A stretch of 14,836 bases of DNA, taken from an uncultured Clostridia bacterium (GTDB lineage: Bacteria > Bacillota > Clostridia > TANB77 > CAG-508). Every line of letters begins with the position of its first letter. Position 1 is the stretch's first letter. A program made the position numbers and the translations under genes. The notes beneath the pieces are model-generated. The model did not search any database. It saw only the letters and a program-made list of their open reading frames with translations, and had not been told where the DNA came from. The stretch lies in the NCBI GenBank assembly GCA_948505485.1, contig CAOPQH010000029.1, forward strand, positions 1 to 14,836, read 5' to 3'. Below are positions 1-6,725 of the stretch, one piece after another.

Positions 1-396
1 GATCAAATTTCTTATGTTTTAGATTTTGCAATAAGACAAGTTAAAAATGCGGGATTAATAAATAATAAAGTAGAAAGTGTTCTAAAAAATGGAAAAGATT
101 CAATATTACATAATATAGAATCTAGCTTAGAAAACACATTAAAAGAACAAACTGAGGATATTACTAATTTAGAAGAATATATAAAAGACTGGAAAGAATC
201 TTTTGAAAATAAAGATTTTGACAATATGCAAAAATACTATAATAAAATAGAAAGTAATATGAAAAAATTAATTCCTTTTGAAAAGACAATAAATGATGCG
301 AGGATTGTTGAAAATTTACATAATTTAATAAAAAATAATGGAAAGAATTTTAATTTAAATAGGGAAACAATAGAATTATCAAAAAAGTTAATATAA
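1..396 (+). CDS. Unrecognised helical protein, 3' end only
   Basis: An open frame runs from the first base of the window to a TAA at 394-396, giving 131 C-terminal residues; the start lies outside the window. The residues are charged and strongly helix-prone (Lys, Glu, Asn, Asp and Leu rich, with several heptad-like stretches). There are no cysteines, no membrane segment and no motif I recognise. The C-terminus reads NLNRETIELSKKLI. Codon use (AT-rich, AGA/AGG arginine) matches gyrA downstream, so it looks like a real chromosomal gene and not a shadow. It is co-directional with gyrA, but gyrA has its own promoter after a 114-base gap, and I see no convincing terminator between them. No function is assigned. 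Confidence 0.75.
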   Translation, partial: DQISYVLDFAIRQVKNAGLINNKVESVLKNGKDSILHNIESSLENTLKEQTEDITNLEEYIKDWKESFENKDFDNMQKYYNKIESNMKKLIPFEKTINDARIVENLHNLIKNNGKNFNLNRETIELSKKLI

Positions 397-440
397 ATCT
401 TTATTATTTCCTATTTCCCTAAAGTTTTTAAATAAATTTC

Positions 441-469
441 TTGCAAATTTTTTTCTATTTTAGTATAAT
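441..469 (+). promoter_or_regulatory. Promoter of gyrA
   Basis: TTGCAA at 441-446 and TATAAT at 464-469 are separated by exactly 17 bases, a near-consensus vegetative sigma-A promoter. Transcription would start near 476, giving a leader of about 35 bases with the ribosome binding site AAAGAGGG at 497-504. Confidence 0.85.
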
Positions 470-510
470 ACAAATGTAGAAAATAGAAGAAAAAAGAAAG
501 AGGGAAAACA

Positions 511-2943
511 ATGGAAAGACAAGATGAAAAAATAATTGAACGTGATATTGAACTTGAAATGAGAACAGCATATATTGATTATGCAATGAGTGTTATTGTT
601 TCTCGTGCATTACCTGATGTAAGAGATGGTTTAAAACCAGTTCATAGAAGAATTTTGTATGCTATGCATGAAGATGGGATAACATCAGACAAACCATATA
701 GAAAATGTGCTAATACAGTTGGATCAGTTTTAGGAAGATATCATCCACATGGTGATGCATCTGTTTATGATGCTATGGTAAGAATGGCACAAGACTTTTC
801 AATGCGATATATGTTAATTGATGGACATGGAAATTTCGGATCAATAGATGGAGATGGAGCAGCAGCAATGAGATATACAGAAGCAAGAATGTCTAAAATT
901 TCGGAATTTATGTTAACAGATATTGAAAAAAATACGGTTGATTTTATGCCTAATTATGATGATAGATTACAAGAGCCTACTGTATTACCAGCACAAATAC
1001 CAGCATTATTAGTAAATGGTTCTTCAGGAATTGCCGTAGGAATGGCTACTAATATACCTCCACATAATTTAACAGAAGTAATAAATGGAATTATAAAAAT
1101 TATAGATGAAGATGAAGTAACTGATGAAGATTTAATGGAAGTTATTAAAGGACCAGATTTTCCAACAGAAGGAATTATACTAGGAATTGAAGGTATAAAA
1201 AATGCATATAAAACAGGTAGAGGAAAGATAACATTAAGGGCTGAGACAGAAATAGAAGAAACATCAGGAAATAAACAAAGAATTATAGTATCTTCTTTAC
1301 CATATCAAGTAAACAAGGCAAGATTAATTGAAAATATGGCAAAATTAGTTAGAGAAAAGAGAATTGAAGGAATATCTGAAATTCGTGATGAATCTGATAG
1401 AATAGATAAAGTTAGAATAGTTATAGAATTAAAAAGAGATGCAAATGCTCAAGTTGTATTAAATCAATTATATAAAAATACGCAAATGCAAGATACATTT
1501 GGAATTATTATGCTTGCTTTAGTCAACGGTGAACCTAAGATTTTAACATTAAGAGAATGTTTAGACAATTATATAGATCATAGAAAAAATGTAATATTAC
1601 GTAGAACTAAATTTGAATTAGATAAAGCATTAGCAAGAGCACATATTTTAGAAGGTTTAAAAATTGCTTTAGATAATATAGATGAAGTAATTAATATTAT
1701 AAGGTCTTCATATGATGATCCAAAAGAAAGATTAATGGAGAAATTTGGTTTAACTGATATACAAGCTCAAGCAATTCTTGATATGAGATTGAAGACATTA
1801 TCAGGGTTACAAAGAGAAAAGATAGAAAATGAATATGAAGAATTAATGAAATTAATTGCACATTTAAGAGATATATTAAATAGTGAGAAATTAGTATTTG
1901 ACATAATAAAGGAAGAATTAATAAAAATAAGAGATAAATTTGGAGATGACAGAAAGACAAAGATAGTTCCTGATGAAGGAGAAATAGATATAGAAGATCT
2001 TATAAAAGAAGAACAAACAGTAATTGCTTTAACCCATTTTGGATACATAAAAAGAATGCCAATAGATACATATAGAAGTCAAAAAAGAGGAGGAAAAGGA
2101 ATTACTGGAATTTCTACAAGAGAAGAGGATTTTGTTAAACAAATATTTACATCTTCTACTCATGACACAATTTTATTTTTCTCTAATAAAGGTAAATTAT
2201 ATAAATTAAGAGGATATGAAGTTCCAGAAGCTGGAAGAACAGCAAGAGGAACAGCGATTGTGAATTTATTAAGTTTAGACCCAGGAGAAAAAATTTCTGC
2301 AGTAATACCAATTCAAAATTTTGCTGAAGGAAAGTACTTATTAATGGCTACAAAAAATGGATTAATTAAAAAGACATCATTATTAGAGTATAATTCAGCA
2401 AGAAAAACAGGATTACAAGGTATTAATTTAAAAGATGATGATGAATTAATTTCTGTAAGATTGACAGATGGAGAAGACAATGTTGTATTAGTTACTCATA
2501 ATGGAATGAGTATAACTTTTGACGAGAAAGATGTACGACCAATAGGAAGAACAGCACAAGGCGTTATAGGAATAAGAATTGATGATGATGACGAAGTAAT
2601 TGGAATGGAATCAGTAATAGCTGGTGCACAAGCTACATTACTTGCAATAACAGAAAATGGTTTTGGAAAAAGGACTGAATTAGATGAGTATAGAGTTCAA
2701 AATAGAGGTGGCAAAGGAGTAGTTACATATAAAATAACACCAAAAACAGGAAAATTAGTAGGAGTTAGAATTGCAACAGAAGATGAAGATGTAATGCTAA
2801 TTACTGATACTGGAACGATTATAAGGCTTAAGGTAAAAGATATAAGTGTTCTTGGTAGATCAACTCAAGGTGTAACATTAATGAGAACAAGCGATGGAGG
2901 AAAAGTTGTAAGCATTGAAACAATTAGCCCAGAAGATGAATAA
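511..2943 (+). CDS. gyrA: DNA gyrase subunit A
   Basis: This is the breakage-reunion subunit of DNA gyrase, which with GyrB introduces negative supercoils into DNA in an ATP-dependent reaction. The 810 residues are of usual length. The N-terminal winged-helix domain carries the catalytic tyrosine Tyr122 in AAAMRYTEARM, and numbering matches E. coli exactly through this region. The quinolone-resistance region is HPHGDASVYDAMVRMAQ at residues 78-94, with Ala at position 83 and Asp at 87. The C-terminal beta-pinwheel contains the GyrA box QKRGGKG at residues 524-530, which distinguishes gyrase from ParC of topoisomerase IV. The C-terminus is acidic. ATG 511 is preceded by AAAGAGGG and begins the conserved N-terminus. 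GyrB is not in the window. The gene is monocistronic here, with its own promoter and a strong terminator. Confidence 0.98.
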   Translation: MERQDEKIIERDIELEMRTAYIDYAMSVIVSRALPDVRDGLKPVHRRILYAMHEDGITSDKPYRKCANTVGSVLGRYHPHGDASVYDAMVRMAQDFSMRYMLIDGHGNFGSIDGDGAAAMRYTEARMSKISEFMLTDIEKNTVDFMPNYDDRLQEPTVLPAQIPALLVNGSSGIAVGMATNIPPHNLTEVINGIIKIIDEDEVTDEDLMEVIKGPDFPTEGIILGIEGIKNAYKTGRGKITLRAETEIEETSGNKQRIIVSSLPYQVNKARLIENMAKLVREKRIEGISEIRDESDRIDKVRIVIELKRDANAQVVLNQLYKNTQMQDTFGIIMLALVNGEPKILTLRECLDNYIDHRKNVILRRTKFELDKALARAHILEGLKIALDNIDEVINIIRSSYDDPKERLMEKFGLTDIQAQAILDMRLKTLSGLQREKIENEYEELMKLIAHLRDILNSEKLVFDIIKEELIKIRDKFGDDRKTKIVPDEGEIDIEDLIKEEQTVIALTHFGYIKRMPIDTYRSQKRGGKGITGISTREEDFVKQIFTSSTHDTILFFSNKGKLYKLRGYEVPEAGRTARGTAIVNLLSLDPGEKISAVIPIQNFAEGKYLLMATKNGLIKKTSLLEYNSARKTGLQGINLKDDDELISVRLTDGEDNVVLVTHNGMSITFDEKDVRPIGRTAQGVIGIRIDDDDEVIGMESVIAGAQATLLAITENGFGKRTELDEYRVQNRGGKGVVTYKITPKTGKLVGVRIATEDEDVMLITDTGTIIRLKVKDISVLGRSTQGVTLMRTSDGGKVVSIETISPEDE

Positions 2944-2952
2944 CAAAGAAAT

Positions 2953-2988
2953 AAAAAATTGAGTATAAATATTATACTCAATTTTTTT
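2953..2988 (+). terminator. Rho-independent terminator of gyrA
   Basis: A perfect 16-bp stem (2953-2968 with 2972-2987) around a 3-base ATA loop ends in a run of T. It begins 9 bases after the gyrA stop. Its A-run and T-run symmetry means it could also stop minus-strand transcripts coming from dnaC. Confidence 0.9.
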
Positions 2989-3025
2989 ATATTCTAGGAA
3001 AGTTATCCCAGTGGGATAACTCTCC
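2989..3025. repeat. TAGGAAAGT hairpin repeat, copy A
   Basis: Directly after the terminator T-run comes TATTCTAGGAAAGT followed by the perfect inverted repeat AGTTATCCCA-G-TGGGATAACT (3001-3021), extended outward by GGA/TCC. The same TATAT..TAGGAAAGT start, also directly downstream of a terminator and also running into a hairpin, occurs at 9297-9326 and 13101-13123. Confidence 0.55.
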
Positions 3026-3088
3026 GTAGAAGATAATTATGGCGGAAGTTAGAATTCGTAGCGGTTTCTACTGTGTACAGATTCTTAG
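3026..3088. other. Non-coding, relatively GC-rich structured segment
   Basis: There is no ORF in these 63 bases between copy A and the dnaC stop codon. Base composition is clearly richer in G and C than the flanks. Possible pairings include GTAGAA with TTCTAC (3027-3032 and 3065-3070), CGTAG with CTAC inside, and CTGT-GT-ACAG (3071-3080). On the minus strand it would form the 3' untranslated region of dnaC. I recognise no RNA family. Confidence 0.35.
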
Positions 3089-4096
3089 TTACGTTTTTTT
3101 AAATCTTAGGTCATCTCCGAAGAAATAGTAAATATCGTAGAATCCCGCAATTCTAGAGCCTATCCTTTCTTCATAATTATTAAATATATTTTCTATTCCT
3201 AAATTTGTAGATATTATTGTTTTTGTTATTTTTGAATTTAAATTTAATAATCTTGTATTTAAAATAGTAAACAGCTCACTTAATTTCATAGAATTCAAAC
3301 ATTCTGTGCCTAAATCATCTATAATTAAAAGATCAACATTTAAAATATCTTTATCAATATTGTTAACATAGTTACTCTTTGATTTATTCATTTTTGCATC
3401 AATAATGCTTTCTAATAAAACTGGAGCTGTTTGGTATAAAACGGTTTTCCCTTTTTTTAATAATTCATTTGCTATACAATTTGACATAAATGTTTTTCCT
3501 AATCCAGTATTTCCTGTAAATAGTAAATTCTTTGTATGAGGATTATCAAAATTATCAATAAATGCTTGGCATCTTTTTTTAATATTATTTATATTTTCTC
3601 TCGGAGAAATATTATATTTAAATTTAGATGAATCTACACTATTAGAAAATATTTTATCATTAAAGTTAGAAAAGTTTTCGTTATTAATATTAGATAGATT
3701 TGAATTATTATAGCATTCATCTAAAAGTCTTTGTTTTAAACAAGAACACATTTCTGTTTTTTTATTTTTATGTGTTATGTAGCCTGTATCACAACAAAAT
3801 TTACACTTATAATTAGGAGTTAAATAATTTAAATCAATATTATGTTGAGTTAGTAAGTTTTCTCTCTCTTTTTTTAATTTTTCAATTTTTTTATTAAGGT
3901 CTATTATTGATTTTTTTTCATTATGTAAAATACTTTTTGCTGTTTTAATTGCATAATTATTTAATTCATTTTCTATTTGGTTTAATCTAGGAATAGAATT
4001 ATATAAATCTGATTTTCTACTTTCTAAATCTAATTCTGCTTTTCGTTTATTGTATTCATATTCTTTTAATATTAAATTTAAATTATTACTAGCCAT
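3089..4096 (-). CDS. dnaC: DnaC/DnaI-type replicative helicase loader (AAA+ ATPase)
   Basis: This AAA+ ATPase loads the replicative DnaB/DnaC helicase onto DNA at the origin and at restart sites, working with the DnaD-like protein encoded just upstream. The 335 residues begin with a helical, coiled-coil-like region (about 1-90). A Cys cluster follows (CKFC at 98-101 and CSC at 117-119) and probably binds zinc, as in DnaI-like loaders. The AAA+ core has Walker A GNTGLGKT at 195-202, Walker B LLIIDD at 256-261, sensor-1 TIISTN near 293-298 and arginines in ERIGSRIAG near 310-318. The start chosen is ATG 4096, with AAGGAG about 6 bases upstream; an earlier in-frame ATG at 4129 has no ribosome binding site. 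The first 8 bases overlap the end of the dnaD-like gene, indicating translational coupling. In Firmicutes nomenclature dnaI is an equally valid name. Confidence 0.93.
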   Translation of the reverse strand: MASNNLNLILKEYEYNKRKAELDLESRKSDLYNSIPRLNQIENELNNYAIKTAKSILHNEKKSIIDLNKKIEKLKKERENLLTQHNIDLNYLTPNYKCKFCCDTGYITHKNKKTEMCSCLKQRLLDECYNNSNLSNINNENFSNFNDKIFSNSVDSSKFKYNISPRENINNIKKRCQAFIDNFDNPHTKNLLFTGNTGLGKTFMSNCIANELLKKGKTVLYQTAPVLLESIIDAKMNKSKSNYVNNIDKDILNVDLLIIDDLGTECLNSMKLSELFTILNTRLLNLNSKITKTIISTNLGIENIFNNYEERIGSRIAGFYDIYYFFGDDLRFKKT

Positions 4097-5078
4097 TAAC
4101 TTCTCCTTCTTTATCTGTATTATTTGCATATAAGAAATCTAGGTTATCATATTTACGCTGAGAAAAAGAAGATTTAGAAACCTGTTTTTCTAATTTTTTA
4201 ATATCTTTTACTTGTTTTGATCTTTTTTCTAAAAATTCTAAAACTTCATTTGGTGTTTTCAAATTTCTATCATGCCAATCTGTAATGATATTGTTAATAT
4301 ATTCGAAAGTTGGATTAGACTTAAATGTTGTTCTTTTTAAGGCAATCTCAATTATGTCAAACTCATAACCATAATCAAAAACCCATTTTTCTATATAAGC
4401 TTCTTCATATTGGGTAAGTCCACTATGTTTTCCTAATTTTTTTGCAATAGTTTTTTTAATCTTATTAATTTTTTCTTGTTTCTGATAATATAAATCTAAA
4501 TCTGCCCAAGTTTGTATTTTATTTAAACCCCATGCTTCTGCAACTGTTTGAACATAATTTTTATGTAAAGCAGCTCTATTAAAGCAATAATCAAAAAGTG
4601 CAATCATAACTTGTTCGTCAAAATTATATTTTTTAAACCATAAATCAATATCATTATACCAAGATGGTCCCATAATTCCCTGAAAATATTTATTGTTAAT
4701 ATGCTCAATTGCTTTAGCTCTAGATTGATTATTAGAATTCTCTTTTATCTTTTCAGGTGACAACTGCAAATTTGGAGAATAAAGTTTATGTAAAGTTACC
4801 TCTTGTAAATCAACGATTATGTAACCTGATGGCTTTTTTATAATATAATTATTTTCTTCTAAAAACTTCAAAGAGTCATTAATAGTTTTCAATGGTAATG
4901 AAAGTTTTTTAGATAAATCATTTAATTTTATATCTTTATTGTGCTTCGATAAAAAATATATATACAAGTACACTTTTAAATAATCGCCAGGAACTTGTGA
5001 TAAATATTCTGAAAAGAAAATGTCAGGTAAGTATGTTTCTGAAAATAATAAATGTTTATCTGATTTTTCTAATTTCAT
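4089..5078 (-). CDS. DnaD-domain replication initiation/primosome protein
   Basis: This is a DnaD/DnaB-like primosomal protein that remodels DNA and helps recruit the helicase loader. The 329 residues start with a winged-helix domain (about 15-95), where KLNDLSKKLSLPLKTINDSLKFLEENN fits a helix-turn-helix. Two DnaD_2-type helical modules follow, marked by the Y-x3-I/V-x3-W signature: YVQTVAEAW, and YINNIITDW followed by KTPNEV. The C-terminus is basic and then acidic. The start chosen is ATG 5078, four bases after a strong AGAGGGAGG site; the upstream in-frame ATG at 5141 lies inside the promoter. The stop TAG overlaps the dnaC start. A separate promoter lies just upstream, so this pair is transcribed independently of the secretion genes even though they share a strand. 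Confidence 0.9.
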   Translation of the reverse strand: MKLEKSDKHLLFSETYLPDIFFSEYLSQVPGDYLKVYLYIYFLSKHNKDIKLNDLSKKLSLPLKTINDSLKFLEENNYIIKKPSGYIIVDLQEVTLHKLYSPNLQLSPEKIKENSNNQSRAKAIEHINNKYFQGIMGPSWYNDIDLWFKKYNFDEQVMIALFDYCFNRAALHKNYVQTVAEAWGLNKIQTWADLDLYYQKQEKINKIKKTIAKKLGKHSGLTQYEEAYIEKWVFDYGYEFDIIEIALKRTTFKSNPTFEYINNIITDWHDRNLKTPNEVLEFLEKRSKQVKDIKKLEKQVSKSSFSQRKYDNLDFLYANNTDKEGEVNG

Positions 5079-5112
5079 AATTCCTCCCTCTAAATAAATC
5101 GTATTTTGTAAA

Positions 5113-5141
5113 ATTATATCATGAAAGGTATATGAAATCAA
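5113..5141 (-). promoter_or_regulatory. Promoter of the dnaD-dnaC operon
   Basis: On the minus strand TTGATT (5141-5136) and TATAAT (5118-5113) are separated by 17 bases. Predicted transcription start is about 30 bases before the dnaD-like start codon. Confidence 0.75.
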
Positions 5142-5173
5142 ATATTAAATATAATAAAAAAGTAAATTAATTC

Positions 5174-5464
5174 TTAATTATATTCTTTTTTATAAAGGTA
5201 TACTTTAGGTTTTAAAAAAAATTTAATAACATAAAAAAATACATAAATAATATTTTCACCATTAAATCCAATAATACTAAAAATAAATAATGGAAAGCTA
5301 AAAATAATAATAAATAATATTTTTGTATATAAAGTAAAATTAAATAAATTTACAAAAATTAAAATAATTGCAAGCCATATAATATTTAAAGTAATAGTAG
5401 AATAATCTAAAAAACCTAGAAATTTTATTTTAAAATTGTAATTTTGTGGAAAAATAAACTTCAA
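5174..5464 (-). CDS. PrgI-family membrane protein (type IV secretion component)
   Basis: This 96-residue protein resembles PrgI of the Gram-positive conjugation systems, an inner-membrane component usually encoded next to the VirB4 ATPase. It opens with KFIFPQNYNFKIKFLGF, like the PQN...K..G start of PrgI proteins. It has two hydrophobic stretches (about 25-45 and 48-68) and ends in a basic FLKPKVYLYKK tail, also typical. The start is TTG 5464, seven bases after GGAGG (5472-5476); no ATG is available. It is the last gene of the operon, 14 bases after the preceding gene. Where most PrgI genes are followed by a virB4 gene, here the dnaD-like gene follows. I see no clear terminator between them. 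Confidence 0.75.
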   Translation of the reverse strand: MKFIFPQNYNFKIKFLGFLDYSTITLNIIWLAIILIFVNLFNFTLYTKILFIIIFSFPLFIFSIIGFNGENIIYVFFYVIKFFLKPKVYLYKKEYN

Positions 5465-5478
5465 TTTTTCACCTCCAT

Positions 5479-6360
5479 TTAATGTTTTAGAAAAGAATTA
5501 AATCCTGATAAATTAGAATGAACTTCTGTAGAAATTCCACCAATAAATTCTCGTACAAAACTATTAGCTCTAATTAATGAATATATTCCTCCAATATAAA
5601 TAAATTTAGTTATCAAATTTCCAGAAGAAAAATCCATTGAAAATAAAATTAATAATACAAGAGATACAATTATTTGAATAAAAAATAAAGAAAATAAATT
5701 TCTTATCCAAGATTTAAAAAACCAAGAAGTTGACTGTAAAGAAAGAGATAAGAATGCAAAAGGAGCAATTAAAATAAATACTTTTATTAAAATATATCGC
5801 AATGAGTAAGAAAAAACTAAATTTAAAAGAGATAAAGTTAGTGTTCCTTTTATTATTCCATCGATAGAAAAAATATTTAAAGAAGATTTATCTATAGACA
5901 TACTAGTATTAATCGAAGTAATTAGAGTTGAAAAGCAAATTTTTTTATCAAAAAGATTATTACCAAGTTCCAAAATAGCGGAAGAAATAGATGACATTAT
6001 TAAAATAAATTGCTCGATTAAAAAATATGAAAAATTCATGCATATTCCAAAAAATATTAATTTAAAAATAAATTGATATGGAGTTTCAATAGCAGAATAT
6101 GTAAAATGTGATAACATAAATCGTATAGAAAAATATAAAATAAAAGCTAATACTAGAGCATTTGCAATTAATAATATTCCATTAGATGTAGAAGTGCCAA
6201 ATATTTTTCCTAAATATTTATCATTTAGAATATCTGTGGATATAAAAGTAATTTCATCTAATACTGAATAAAGGCTATTATCAATAGAAGAAAATAAATT
6301 TTCAAAAATTGTATTTATTGTTGCAATAATAATTTCAGGAATATTAGTTGAATCTGTCAA
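5479..6360 (-). CDS. TrbL/VirB6-like polytopic membrane protein
   Basis: The 293-residue protein has an amphipathic N-terminus and then about six hydrophobic segments (around 63-85, 95-125, 165-190, 193-210, 222-245 and 250-265). A short polar C-terminus ends in GFNSFLKH. Size, topology and position between the pilin-like and PrgI-like genes match the TrbL/VirB6-type channel protein of Gram-positive conjugation loci. The core stretch from LRYILIKVFILIAPFAFL through the Trp-Phe-rich loop (STSWFFKSWIRN) is the part that resembles that family. It probably forms part of the membrane translocation channel. The start is TTG 6360, seven bases after GGATG (6368-6372), which overlaps the TAG stop of the preceding gene. 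Family assignment rests on context and topology more than on a diagnostic motif. Confidence 0.65.
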   Translation of the reverse strand: MTDSTNIPEIIIATINTIFENLFSSIDNSLYSVLDEITFISTDILNDKYLGKIFGTSTSNGILLIANALVLAFILYFSIRFMLSHFTYSAIETPYQFIFKLIFFGICMNFSYFLIEQFILIMSSISSAILELGNNLFDKKICFSTLITSINTSMSIDKSSLNIFSIDGIIKGTLTLSLLNLVFSYSLRYILIKVFILIAPFAFLSLSLQSTSWFFKSWIRNLFSLFFIQIIVSLVLLILFSMDFSSGNLITKFIYIGGIYSLIRANSFVREFIGGISTEVHSNLSGFNSFLKH

Positions 6361-6371
6361 AATATCACATC

Positions 6372-6710
6372 CTAACCGATTAGAGATTGAATTGCAGAAA
6401 GAACTAAATCAGTTGCTAAAATAAATCCGTAAGAAAATAGGGATCCCTTAATTAGTTTTTTTCCTATTCTAATTCTTTCTTCATCACCAAAACTAAATTT
6501 TTTCATAAATACTCCTGAGGCAACTGCAACAGCAGCTGCAGGAGTAGATAGCTTTAATAACCAACTTTCTATTTTTTCAAAAGCTTTATTTAATGTAGAA
6601 ACTAGCTTTGGCTCAGCTGCAAAAGTGAAATTTGAAAAAATACAAATTAAAATAATAGTAAATATTAAAATAAATAATATATAATAAAAACATTTTTTAA
6701 ATTTAAACAT
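6372..6710 (-). CDS. VirB2/TrbC-like pilin or small membrane protein
   Basis: This 112-residue protein has a basic start and a long hydrophobic signal segment (about 10-30), with a probable signal-peptidase site near FTFAAEP at 28-33. The mature part (about 80 residues) has an amphipathic helix, an alanine-rich hydrophobic segment (TPAAAVAVASGVFM, 56-69), a charged cytosolic turn (GDEERIRIGKK, 75-85) and a second hydrophobic segment (about 90-111). The layout of signal peptide, two membrane helices and a charged loop is that of VirB2/TrbC pilins. It starts at ATG 6710 behind AAAGGATG, 15 bases after the coupling-ATPase gene, and is the only ATG-started gene in this operon. It could instead be a small channel subunit. 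Confidence 0.6.
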   Translation of the reverse strand: MFKFKKCFYYILFILIFTIILICIFSNFTFAAEPKLVSTLNKAFEKIESWLLKLSTPAAAVAVASGVFMKKFSFGDEERIRIGKKLIKGSLFSYGFILATDLVLSAIQSLIG

Positions 6711-6725
6711 AAAATCATCCTTTCA

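Noticed and set aside
511..2943. Topoisomerase IV subunit A (ParC)
   Set aside because: The GyrA box QKRGGKG is intact and the length and C-terminal repeats are those of GyrA.
3001..3021. TTATCCCAG and its inverse as DnaA boxes near gyrA
   Set aside because: They deviate from TTATNCACA in the second half and are explained as the arms of a hairpin. No cluster of boxes or AT-rich unwinding element with them was seen.
5079..5141. Longer dnaD-like protein starting at the upstream ATG
   Set aside because: The region contains the promoter -35 and -10 boxes, and the downstream ATG has the strong ribosome binding site.
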